19,303 bases of DNA from Clostridia bacterium (GTDB lineage Bacteria > Bacillota_A > Clostridia > Oscillospirales > CAG-272), in assembly GCA_017454075.1 (NCBI GenBank), contig JAFTDQ010000040.1, forward strand, positions 1-19,303, written 5' to 3'. Below, one piece after another: positions 1 to 6,556 of this stretch. The position numbers were made by a program, and so were the translations under genes. How positions within the stretch are numbered: the stretch's first letter is position 1; each line of letters opens with the position of its first letter. Below the pieces are notes generated by a model that did not search any database, had not been told where the DNA came from, and saw only the letters and a list, made by a program, of their open reading frames with translations.

Positions 1-2016
1 AAAGGAGACGGCGCGCCGGTCATATGCAGAGCCGTCTCGCTTCAGGGGACCGAAGGCGGTTCCGACGTCGGTTCGGAGGCCTTTGGGGTCGTTTCGGAGA
101 TGGAGCGGCTGAACAGGGAAGAGGACGTTCCTTTCGGAAACATGTCGATCCTTCTCAGAAAGAACGCGTTGTCAAAGAATTATGAGGAGGCGCTCGAAAA
201 AGCCGGGATAGCCGTAAGCAACAACACCTCACAGAATCCGCTCGATTCCCCCGAGGTCGTTCTGGCCGTTTCCCTTCTGAACGTGGTCAACAATCCGTCG
301 AACGACGTACACGTCGCGGCCGTCATGTGTTCTCCGCTGTACGGATTTACCTTTACCGATCTTCTGAGGCTCAGGACGCCGTTTTCCCGCGGCAAAGGGC
401 TCTTTGAAAGGACGAAGCTTTATCCCGAAACCTCCGGAGCCGATCCGGAGCTCGCCGAAAAATGCCGGTTTTTCGTCAAAAAAATCGAGAGCTTCGGCAA
501 ATGGTCGTCTCTTCCCGTCGGCGACCTGCTCTGGAATCTTTATACCGATACCGGACTGCTTTCGGTCGGGAGTCTGAGAACGTCAGACGCCGAGGGGAAA
601 AAGAGCAATCTCGTCGCTTTCCACGATTTTGCCGTAAGATTCGAGAGCGGAAGATACCGCGGACTTTATAATTTCGTCGATCACGTCAACCGGATGATCG
701 ACGAAAAAGACGCGCTCAAGCAGAAATATTCACCCGCCGACTGCGTGAGCATCATGACGGCGCACACGTCGAAGGGACTCGGAATGGACGTCGTGTTCCT
801 CGCCGCTCTCGGAAAATCTTTGAAGGGGAACGGCTCGGACCGGTGTTTTATCGACGGACACGGACTTCTTTTCTCGCGTCTTACCGACAGAGAGGATTAC
901 ACCGACAAAAGCCAGTTTATCTATAAGTGTATAAGTGAAGTAAACAAGGAAAAGAATCTTTCCGAGGAACTCCGTCTGCTTTACGTTATGCTGACGAGGG
1001 CAAAAAAGCGCCTTTATCTCTACGTGACGGACGGCGCCGAAGGTAAGCTTGAAAAGAAACTGGAGACGAACAGACAGATCATCGCGGCCGTACGCGACGC
1101 GGACAGTGCGAAGATCAGGCTTCTTAAAAACGCCAAAAGCTACGCCGAAATGATCTCGATCGTTTGCCCGGACGTTATAAAATTCGAGAAATACGTTCCG
1201 CATAAAAACAGGAAAGAAGCCGATCCTGATCCGGCGGCGGATTCCGCGCTCGTTTCGGAGCTCAGGGGAAGGATGCTTTCGGGAGAGCCGCTGACCGATC
1301 CCGTACAGCTTCCGACGAAGCTCGCGGTCACCTCCCTCGCCGCTGGGATGTTCGGGGATGACGAGGACGCCGCACAGCCCTTTTACGCCGCAGACATATC
1401 GACGCCGGAGTTCGTGAAGGAAGGGCAAACGAGGAGAAACGCCGCCGAGAAAGGAAGCGCGACGCACGCATTCATGCAGTTCTGTGATTTCGGAAATCTC
1501 AGCGAAAACGGATTTGAAAACGAGCTCGCAAGACAGTCCGACGCGGGATTCATAAGCCGGGAATCCGCCCCGCTTGTTGACGGAGACGTCGTTTCGGCGT
1601 TTGTTCGCTCGCCGCTTTTCGGGATTCTTCTTTCGACTCCCCCGGAAAGGATATGGAGGGAATACAGATTTTTCGTCTTCCTTCCTGCCGAAGACTTCGT
1701 CGGAGAAGATAAGAAGGAACGGAAAAAACTGCTCGCAGGCCGCGACGTGCTCGTTCAGGGCGCGATCGACCTTCTTATCGAGAACGAAGACGGCTCGCTC
1801 GATATAATCGATTACAAGACGGATTCGCGGATGAAGGGAGAGACCGACGCCGCCCTTGCCGCCCGGCTCAGAGACAGACACGGCGATCAGCTCAATTACT
1901 ACCGCCGGGCGGCGGAGGAGGTTTTCAGAAAGCCGGTGCGCCGCATGGTGATTTATTCCTTCGCGCTCGGCGGAGAGATCGGTATCGAAAGGTTCACGGT
2001 GCCGGGGAGGATATGA
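1..2016 (+). CDS. addA: AddA helicase-nuclease, C-terminal part (5' truncated by window)
   Basis: This is the C-terminal 671 residues of the AddA subunit of the AddAB helicase-nuclease, which processes double-strand DNA ends for RecA recombination. The frame is open from base 1 and has no credible internal start, so the gene begins upstream. Full-length AddA is about 1,200 residues, so the Walker A end is missing. Numbering the visible fragment from 1, UvrD-type motif V (VSIMTAHTSKGL) begins near 249 and motif VI (EELRLLYVMLTRAKKR) near 322. A RecB-type nuclease domain follows. Its metal and catalytic residues look intact: H489 in the GSATH motif, D590 in QGAIDLL, D604 and K606 in DYKTD, and Q630 with Y633/Y634. 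The stop lies one base before the next start, so the acetyltransferase is probably translationally coupled. The family is clear. AddA is preferred over other UvrD/RecB fusions because of the motif VI wording and the nuclease layout. Confidence 0.93.
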   Translation, partial: KGDGAPVICRAVSLQGTEGGSDVGSEAFGVVSEMERLNREEDVPFGNMSILLRKNALSKNYEEALEKAGIAVSNNTSQNPLDSPEVVLAVSLLNVVNNPSNDVHVAAVMCSPLYGFTFTDLLRLRTPFSRGKGLFERTKLYPETSGADPELAEKCRFFVKKIESFGKWSSLPVGDLLWNLYTDTGLLSVGSLRTSDAEGKKSNLVAFHDFAVRFESGRYRGLYNFVDHVNRMIDEKDALKQKYSPADCVSIMTAHTSKGLGMDVVFLAALGKSLKGNGSDRCFIDGHGLLFSRLTDREDYTDKSQFIYKCISEVNKEKNLSEELRLLYVMLTRAKKRLYLYVTDGAEGKLEKKLETNRQIIAAVRDADSAKIRLLKNAKSYAEMISIVCPDVIKFEKYVPHKNRKEADPDPAADSALVSELRGRMLSGEPLTDPVQLPTKLAVTSLAAGMFGDDEDAAQPFYAADISTPEFVKEGQTRRNAAEKGSATHAFMQFCDFGNLSENGFENELARQSDAGFISRESAPLVDGDVVSAFVRSPLFGILLSTPPERIWREYRFFVFLPAEDFVGEDKKERKKLLAGRDVLVQGAIDLLIENEDGSLDIIDYKTDSRMKGETDAALAARLRDRHGDQLNYYRRAAEEVFRKPVRRMVIYSFALGGEIGIERFTVPGRI

Positions 2017-2017
2017 T

Positions 2018-2632
2018 ATGACAAACATGAAGTATAAACTCCATACCGGTGAGCTTTACCTGCCGAACGACGGGGAAATCATGGCGGAACAGCTCCTTTG
2101 CATGGAAAAATTGTACGATTATAACGGAACGAGACCTTCGGAGACCGAAAAACGCGCGGCCCTGCTTTCGGATATGTTCGCCGAGATAGGGCAGGGATGT
2201 TACATTGAGCCGCCGCTTCACGCGAACTGGGGCGGAAAGAACTGTCACTTCGGCAAAAACGTCTACGCGAACTTCGGACTGACTCTTGTTGACGACACGG
2301 ACATTTTCGTGGGTGACTGTACTCTTATCGGCCCGAACGTCGTTATCGACACCGGGACACATCCCGTATGTCCCGAACTCAGGGAAAAGGGATATCAGTA
2401 CAATCTTCCGGTAAAGATCGGCAAAAACTGCTGGATCGGCGCGGGGAGCGTGATCCTCCCCGGCGTGACTGTCGGAGACAACTCCGTGATCGGGGCGGGA
2501 AGCGTTGTCACACATGACGTTCCGCCGAACGTGATCGCGGTCGGCTCGCCCGCCCGTGTTCTCAGGAGCATAACCGACCGGGACAGGGAGTATTACCGCA
2601 AAAACAGGAAAATACCGCCCGATCTGCCGTAA
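2018..2632 (+). CDS. Maltose/galactoside-type O-acetyltransferase (left-handed beta-helix)
   Basis: This 204-residue enzyme belongs to the LacA/Maa acetyltransferase family, which transfers acetyl from acetyl-CoA to a sugar hydroxyl in the cytoplasm. An N-terminal maltose-acetyltransferase cap (about residues 5-60, LHTGELY...) is followed by hexapeptide repeats forming a left-handed beta-helix (about 75-190). The catalytic histidine is H115 in the DTGTHPV motif. The acetyl-CoA-contacting end of the helix is seen as IGAGSVV and VGSPARVLR. The ATG at 2018 has GGGAGG seven bases upstream; a second ATG at 2027 is possible. It starts one base after the addA stop, so the two are co-transcribed, although no functional link to DNA repair is evident. 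The natural acceptor sugar cannot be read from sequence, so no gene symbol is given. Confidence 0.9.
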   Translation: MTNMKYKLHTGELYLPNDGEIMAEQLLCMEKLYDYNGTRPSETEKRAALLSDMFAEIGQGCYIEPPLHANWGGKNCHFGKNVYANFGLTLVDDTDIFVGDCTLIGPNVVIDTGTHPVCPELREKGYQYNLPVKIGKNCWIGAGSVILPGVTVGDNSVIGAGSVVTHDVPPNVIAVGSPARVLRSITDRDREYYRKNRKIPPDLP

Positions 2633-2638
2633 AAAACG

Positions 2639-2670
2639 AGAGCCGCCCACGCGGGCGGCTCTGTTATTTA
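2639..2670. terminator. Bidirectional intrinsic terminator
   Basis: A perfect 10-bp stem (AGAGCCGCCC at 2639-2648, GGGCGGCTCT at 2653-2662) closes a 4-base ACGC loop. On the plus strand it is followed by a T-rich GTTATTTATT. On the minus strand the stem is followed by CGTTTTTTA, from bases 2638-2630. It sits between convergent genes and should end both the addA/acetyltransferase transcript and the ABC importer transcript. Confidence 0.88.
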
Positions 2671-2680
2671 TTGAATGCTT

Positions 2681-3280
2681 TCATGCGTCATCCGGCTCGT
2701 TTTCCGGAAGAATGAGCGCGCCGGAGACGGGAGGGAGGAGATCCGGATCAGAGTGTGACGCTATGATCACGGTTTTCCCGGCAAACTCTCTTGAAAAGAG
2801 CACGGAGACGGCCTTAGCCGTCGCGTCGTCGAGACCGGTAAACGGTTCGTCAAGCAGGACGGTATCGGAGTTCTTTTTCCGTACAAGCATCACGAGCCGT
2901 ATCAGGGCTATCCTCCTGGCCATCCCACCCGACAGCTGCCGTACCGGCTTTTTCATGTCAGCGACGTCAAGCCCGGTTTCCGCGGCGAGAATCAGCGCCT
3001 CTGCGGCGGAATCTCTTCCGAAAAACGAGGTGACGTTCCGCAGACCGGACCGGCTCTCGACAAGACGGTTTTCCTGAAAGAGCATCGCGCCTCCGGTTTC
3101 GGAGACGGAGCCGGAATCGGGTTCGTCAAGCCCCGCGATTATCCTGAGCAGGGTTGTCTTGCCCGAACCGGACCTGCCCTGAAGAAGCCAGAATCCGGGT
3201 CCGAATGTAAAGTTCAGCCCGTCGAGGACCTTTTTTCCGTTATACGATTTTGACAGATCGCGGATTATTATTTCAGACAC
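2681..3280 (-). CDS. ABC importer ATP-binding protein (NitT/TauT type)
   Basis: This is the cytoplasmic ATPase that powers the importer encoded just upstream. The 199 residues contain every ABC landmark: Walker A GRSGSGKTT (35-43), Q-loop Q69 in LFQE, signature LSGGM (116-120), Walker B VLLDEP (141-146), D-loop GLDD and switch H176. At 199 residues it is shorter than most SsuB/TauB proteins, which run to about 240-270; the chain stops soon after the switch histidine. The start is GTG at 3280, preceded by AAGGAGG six to seven bases away. The GTG overlaps the permease stop by eight bases, which points to coupled translation. It is the last gene of the operon and ends at the shared hairpin. Substrate is unknown; the family imports nitrate, sulfonates, thiamine precursors and similar small solutes. 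Confidence 0.9.
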   Translation of the reverse strand: MSEIIIRDLSKSYNGKKVLDGLNFTFGPGFWLLQGRSGSGKTTLLRIIAGLDEPDSGSVSETGGAMLFQENRLVESRSGLRNVTSFFGRDSAAEALILAAETGLDVADMKKPVRQLSGGMARRIALIRLVMLVRKKNSDTVLLDEPFTGLDDATAKAVSVLFSREFAGKTVIIASHSDPDLLPPVSGALILPENEPDDA

Positions 3281-4028
3281 CGGACGCCCTCCTTATCAGC
3301 CGTACGGCGACCTCGGTCAGTACGCTCAGCAGGATGACGATGACAGTCCATGCGAAGAGATCCGTCGTTTCAAGGTATATTTTCGAGTTATACAGCATTC
3401 TGCCTATCGTGTTTTTCGGCGTGCACAGGACCTCTGCGGCGATACCGGCTTTCCAGCCGAGCCCGACGGAGGTCGAGCAGGCGGCGATGAAATGGGGAGC
3501 GACCGACGGAATTATTACTGCCGAAAGGCGCCGGAACGGTCCGAGCCCGTACGAATCTGCGAGCTCAAGCATTTTCCGGTCCGCCGCCCTGTATGAGGAC
3601 ACTACGCTCCTGAAAATGATCGGTGCGACTATCAGCGCGGAAATGAGCACGCTGATTCCTTCCGTCGGGACCCAGACAAGAGCAAGGATTATGAAGGAGG
3701 CTACGGGGGTCGCCCTCACGACCTTCTCGAAGGGCGAGAGCATACCCTCGGCAAATCTCCCGCCGCACGCGACAATCCCGAAAATGATCCCTGCGGCTAT
3801 CCCGGCGGAGATCCCCGCTGCGGTGCGCAGAAGAGAAGTGCCGATACACAGCCAGGTTTCGGGGAGGGCGAGCAGCGCGCCGAGGCGCGCGGCCGTCGAG
3901 AGCGGGGATGGGAGAAGCAGTTCCCGCCCCGTCAGGGCGGACAGGATCCACCATCCGGCGAGCAGAAGAGCGGCGCCCAGTGGCGCCGCGAAAAATATGA
4001 TCTTATTTTTCTTTTTTTCAGCGTTCAT
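3273..4028 (-). CDS. ABC importer permease (SsuC/TauC-like)
   Basis: This is a 251-residue inner-membrane permease of the binding-protein-dependent transport family. It begins with a lysine-rich MNAEKKKNK followed by a first membrane span (IIFFAAPLGAALLLAGWW), with several further hydrophobic segments. A cytoplasmic EAA-like loop that docks on the ATPase lies near ADSYGLGPFRRL. The reading frame stays open upstream to an ATG at 4082, but that start would overlap the binding-protein gene by 65 bases and add a proline-rich leader. The ATG at 4028 gives a conventional N-terminus and an 11-base overlap with the preceding stop. Its ribosome binding site is weak, so it probably depends on translational coupling. 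The 3' end overlaps the ATPase start. The family is clear, the substrate is not. Confidence 0.88.
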   Translation of the reverse strand: MNAEKKKNKIIFFAAPLGAALLLAGWWILSALTGRELLLPSPLSTAARLGALLALPETWLCIGTSLLRTAAGISAGIAAGIIFGIVACGGRFAEGMLSPFEKVVRATPVASFIILALVWVPTEGISVLISALIVAPIIFRSVVSSYRAADRKMLELADSYGLGPFRRLSAVIIPSVAPHFIAACSTSVGLGWKAGIAAEVLCTPKNTIGRMLYNSKIYLETTDLFAWTVIVILLSVLTEVAVRLIRRASGV

Positions 4029-5031
4029 AGAAGAGTTCTTCCCCGGGGAGTTTGCCTCCTCCGGAGGAGGGAGCCGCGTCAAAGAGCGCTTTCAGGAATC
4101 CGCTGAGCGATTCTTTCATCTCCGCGCCTTCGATAAACACGATGTGGCATCCGGGTATTGCCGCTTTCGCGATCTCGGCAGAGGCGACGATTCCGGCATC
4201 GGCTATCATCTTCCCGGCTTCTTCGGGATGTTCGTTTACGAATCTGACGGAATCCGAGTATGCTTCGAGGAAAGCGTCGACGGACGCCTTATGCTCTTCG
4301 ACGGCTTTTTTTGATACGACGAGGACGCCCTGCACCGCGTCTCCGTCACAGTATTTTGCCCATTCCGCCGAGAGGTCGATCACGGCTTTCAGCTTGCTGT
4401 CCTTTGCCGTTACTGTCGTCACGAAGGGCTGCGGGAGCATCGCAGTGTCCGTGAGACCCGAAAGGAGGAGCGCCGCGAGCTCGCTGTGCTCGGTTTTGTA
4501 TTCTATCTCTGACGGAGCGACGCCGGAGCCCGCGAGCACGGCGTTAAGAATATATTCGGGTGTGGAGCCCTGACCCGTTGCCATGAGTTTTTTTCCTCTG
4601 AGGTCGCTCAGGGTCTTTACGCTTTCATCCCGGGTAACGACGTAAAGAACGCCGAGGGTGTTTATCGCCGCGACGAGATATTCGCCTTCGGTCTTATTGT
4701 GAATAACGGCGGCGAGATTGGCCGGAACGGCAGCGATATCAAGTTTTCCGGTAAGAAGGTCGGCCCGGACGGCGTCGGGCGCCGTATAGAGTTCTATATC
4801 GTCCTTGTAGAATTCGTCCGAAAACAGTTTTGCCATGCCCATTCCGGTCGGGCCGCTGAGCGTTCCTACTTTAAGATGTTCGCGTTCCTCAGCGGGGGAG
4901 GCGGTTTCCGTTCCGTCGGACGTTCCCGTCTCTGCGGGACCTGAGGGCTGTCCGCAGGAGGCGAGCGCCGCGGCTGCGATGATCAGCGCGAGAAGCGCCG
5001 AAACGGTTTTTGTGATAACTTTCGATCTCAT
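4018..5031 (-). CDS. ABC importer substrate-binding lipoprotein (NMT1/SsuA-like)
   Basis: This is a 337-residue extracytoplasmic binding protein anchored by lipid. The N-terminus has a basic MRSKVITK, a hydrophobic stretch and the lipobox LASC (23-26), with C26 the likely acylated cysteine. A low-complexity Gly/Ser/Thr/Glu linker then leads into the bilobed fold that begins HLKVGTLSGPTGMG. The pattern (…RADLLTGKLDIAAVPANLAAV…, …LSDLRGKKLMATGQGSTPEY…) is that of NitT/TauT-type periplasmic-binding folds. The open frame extends to 5190, but ATG 5031 is chosen because the signal peptide begins exactly there, AAAGGAAG lies about ten bases upstream, and the longer form would overlap the regulator gene. 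It follows that gene by 34 bases. The ligand cannot be predicted. Confidence 0.9.
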   Translation of the reverse strand: MRSKVITKTVSALLALIIAAAALASCGQPSGPAETGTSDGTETASPAEEREHLKVGTLSGPTGMGMAKLFSDEFYKDDIELYTAPDAVRADLLTGKLDIAAVPANLAAVIHNKTEGEYLVAAINTLGVLYVVTRDESVKTLSDLRGKKLMATGQGSTPEYILNAVLAGSGVAPSEIEYKTEHSELAALLLSGLTDTAMLPQPFVTTVTAKDSKLKAVIDLSAEWAKYCDGDAVQGVLVVSKKAVEEHKASVDAFLEAYSDSVRFVNEHPEEAGKMIADAGIVASAEIAKAAIPGCHIVFIEGAEMKESLSGFLKALFDAAPSSGGGKLPGEELFYER

Positions 5032-5065
5032 GATTTTTATACTTCCTTTCAGATCGGTCTTCAAA

Positions 5066-5701
5066 TCAGTCACAGTAGTTTTCGAGTACGGATGGATCGA
5101 GTACGGCGATCTTTTTCCCCTCTTTTTTAAGCGCCCCGGCCTTTTCGAGCATTTCCAGCGCCCTGTAAAGACTCGTCCTTCCGAGATCAAGCCGTCTGCC
5201 GAGCTCGGCGACGGGGAGGGATGTCTCCCGGACGGCGAGCATGAATCCGGCGAGCCGCGACGTCGCGGATTCGGACGAATAGAGCTTCACACGTCTGCTG
5301 AGAAATCTCAGCTTTGAAGAAATCAGTCCGACGTATGCCGCGGCAAACTCCGGCTCGCTTCTGACAAAGCCGGTCACGGCGTCCCCGGGGACGAATATTA
5401 TCCCGCACGGGAGTTTCGCCCTTATCTCGGCTCCGGCGGCGTTTTTCTGTCCCAGGTCAGCCATGCCGAAAAAGTCGCCCCGGGAGAGGACGTTTATCAC
5501 GACCTTCCGGTCTCCGCCGCGCAGAACTTCGGCTTTTCCGCTGACTATATATCCGAGATCTCCGGGGCGGCTCAGCGTCATTCCCTGAGGTACCTCAACA
5601 AAAGCGGCGGCGGAGGAAAGCTCGGCGCACCCGGCGGGGGAAAGCCCCCCGAAAAGCGCGGTCCCGCAAAGAATCTCCGCGGCAGACTTCTTTTCCTTCA
5701 T
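5066..5701 (-). CDS. Crp/Fnr-family transcriptional regulator
   Basis: This 211-residue regulator has a cyclic-nucleotide-binding-like beta-barrel (about 10-110), a dimerisation helix (about 115-145) and a C-terminal winged helix-turn-helix (about 160-200). The recognition helix reads GRTSLYRALEML from 174. Two features suggest it is neither a cAMP receptor nor an Fnr. The Arg-Ser pair that binds cyclic AMP phosphate in E. coli CRP is replaced (NAAGAEIRA, 87-95), and there is no N-terminal four-cysteine cluster; C12 and C25 are isolated. The ATG at 5701 has GAGGAG six bases upstream. It is the first gene of an operon with the three importer genes, read from a perfect consensus promoter with a 22-bp palindrome over the start site. 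This suggests it represses its own operon in response to an unknown effector. Confidence 0.9.
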   Translation of the reverse strand: MKEKKSAAEILCGTALFGGLSPAGCAELSSAAAFVEVPQGMTLSRPGDLGYIVSGKAEVLRGGDRKVVINVLSRGDFFGMADLGQKNAAGAEIRAKLPCGIIFVPGDAVTGFVRSEPEFAAAYVGLISSKLRFLSRRVKLYSSESATSRLAGFMLAVRETSLPVAELGRRLDLGRTSLYRALEMLEKAGALKKEGKKIAVLDPSVLENYCD

Positions 5702-5724
5702 GTACTCCTCAAATTCCGTGAAAA

Positions 5725-5746
5725 AAGTGTTCCGTTTGGAACACTT
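5725..5746. promoter_or_regulatory. 22-bp palindromic operator candidate for the Crp-like regulator
   Basis: Two perfect 9-bp arms, AAGTGTTCC (5725-5733) and GGAACACTT (5738-5746), are separated by GTTT. The length and symmetry are those of CRP/FNR boxes, but the half-site is TGTTCC rather than the TGTGA of CRP or the TTGAT of FNR. It begins two bases downstream of the -10 hexamer on the minus strand and covers the expected transcription start near 5742, a position typical of repression. Confidence 0.75.
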
Positions 5747-5748
5747 GA

Positions 5749-5777
5749 ATTATATCACCTTTCCCGCGGTTTGTCAA
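5749..5777 (-). promoter_or_regulatory. Consensus sigma-A promoter of the crp-ABC operon
   Basis: On the minus strand, TTGACA (5777-5772) and TATAAT (5754-5749) are separated by exactly 17 bases, matching the housekeeping consensus at all twelve positions. Transcription should start near 5742, giving a leader of about 40 nt before the regulator ATG at 5701. Confidence 0.88.
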
Positions 5778-5800
5778 GAGGAAACTCGCAGAGCGGAATA

Positions 5801-5838
5801 TTAAACAGAAAGCGACCCCCGGACGGACCGGGGATCGC
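5801..5838 (-). terminator. Intrinsic terminator of rpsT
   Basis: Read on the minus strand, an 11-bp stem with one G-T wobble (5838-5828 paired with 5822-5812) encloses a 5-base loop and runs into TTTCTGTTT. It lies 27 bases past the rpsT stop and separates rpsT from the crp promoter on the same strand. Confidence 0.85.
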
Positions 5839-5865
5839 ATACAAAATGACGTTATGTACCGGGTG

Positions 5866-6126
5866 TCAAAGGGCGCCCAGGGCACGCGTGAACTGGCTCT
5901 TTTTCCTCGCTGCCATGTTCTTGTGCACCAGACCCTTTGCCGCGGCTTTGTCGAGCTTTTTGACGGCGACGCCGTAAGCCTGCTTCGCTGCCTCTTTGTC
6001 GCCCGCTGCGACCGCTGACTCAAATTTCTTTATAGAAGTCTTGAGCGCGGACTTTGCCATTTTGTTCCTCAGCGTCTTTACCTCGGTAACGAGCACACGC
6101 TTTTTGGCTGACTTGATGTTCGGCAA
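5866..6126 (-). CDS. rpsT: 30S ribosomal protein S20
   Basis: This is S20, a small basic protein that binds 16S rRNA early in assembly of the 30S body. The 86 residues match the family length (86-90). They open with the characteristic [10 protein letters not shown] and have the all-helical, Lys/Ala-rich composition, with [15 protein letters not shown] and [16 protein letters not shown] segments. The start codon is TTG at 6126, fixed by GGAGG nine bases upstream and by the conserved N-terminus starting directly after it. No ATG lies at this position. E. coli rpsT also uses UUG, where it is linked to autogenous control; whether that holds here is unknown. The gene is monocistronic, with its own promoter and terminator, and is divergent from rpoB. 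Confidence 0.97.
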   Translation of the reverse strand: MPNIKSAKKRVLVTEVKTLRNKMAKSALKTSIKKFESAVAAGDKEAAKQAYGVAVKKLDKAAAKGLVHKNMAARKKSQFTRALGAL

Positions 6127-6166
6127 GATCGTTCACCTCCAAATTCCTCAACTGTCAAGGGTATAT

Positions 6167-6195
6167 ATAATACCACAGCCGACACAAAATATCAA
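6167..6195 (-). promoter_or_regulatory. rpsT promoter
   Basis: On the minus strand, TTGATA (6195-6190) and TATTAT (6172-6167) are 17 bases apart. The start site should fall near 6160, leaving a leader of about 35 nt with the GGAGG site. Confidence 0.75.
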
Positions 6196-6248
6196 TACTT
6201 TTTCAAAAAATTTTTTTGTTAAATTTTTGTAAACTTTATTCCCCGCAC

Positions 6249-6277
6249 TTGACAAACTTGATTCAGAGTGGTATTAT
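6249..6277 (+). promoter_or_regulatory. rpoBC promoter
   Basis: TTGACA (6249-6254) and TATTAT (6272-6277) are 17 bases apart, with transcription expected to start near 6284. A markedly A+T-rich tract with A and T runs (about 6186-6242) lies directly upstream and may act as an UP element. A weaker -10-like TATAAT at 6442-6447 has no matching -35. Confidence 0.78.
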
Positions 6278-6283
6278 TGGTAC

Positions 6284-6556
6284 TTGAGCGATTTTCCCCA
6301 ACTGACGGGGAGAAACGGTTTTTCGGGTAAAAACGACGGCTTTTACGGCGTTTTCAACCTATGATATATTACAATCAGGTCATACCGGACCTTCATTCGC
6401 GGTATGCGGTCTGATTTCGGATGTCCGATGCGCCTCCGGCTTATAATTCGACGGTAACCAGCTTGTCGTAGGGGTAGGAGCGGCGGTCGGACGGACGACT
6501 TTTTTCCGCGCCGGGAATGCGGCGGTATGATCATTTTGTTAAAAGGAGAGTTTCCC
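6284..6556 (+). promoter_or_regulatory. Long rpoB leader with several possible hairpins
   Basis: About 270 bases lie between the predicted start site and the rpoB ATG with no plausible coding frame. I see four structures. The first is a hairpin of GTTTTT (6318-6323) with AAAAAC (6329-6334). The second is a competing pairing of AAAACG (6330-6335) with CGTTTT (6349-6354). The third is a 7-bp stem CATACCG (6381-6387) with CGGTATG (6400-6406). The fourth is a short stem GTCG (6486-6489) with CGAC (6496-6499) followed by six Ts (6500-6505). The last resembles a weak attenuator. I do not recognise a known riboswitch or an L10 leader. The remainder appears unstructured to the eye. Confidence 0.45.

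Noticed and set aside
730..2028. 432-codon open frame on the minus strand opposite addA
   Set aside because: It lies wholly antisense to a well-supported AddA fragment, is rich in Arg/His/Val from mirrored codon bias, and has no ribosome binding site or family resemblance.
4029..4082. Upstream ATG (4082) as permease start
   Set aside because: It would overlap the binding-protein coding region by 65 bases and add a proline-rich leader before a normal permease N-terminus.
3250..4314. 354-codon open frame on the plus strand opposite the permease and binding-protein genes
   Set aside because: It is antisense to two clear importer genes, spans their junction and shows no coherent domain.
6442..6447. 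Second rpoB promoter from a TATAAT hexamer
   Set aside because: No acceptable -35 lies 16-18 bases upstream and there is no TG extension.
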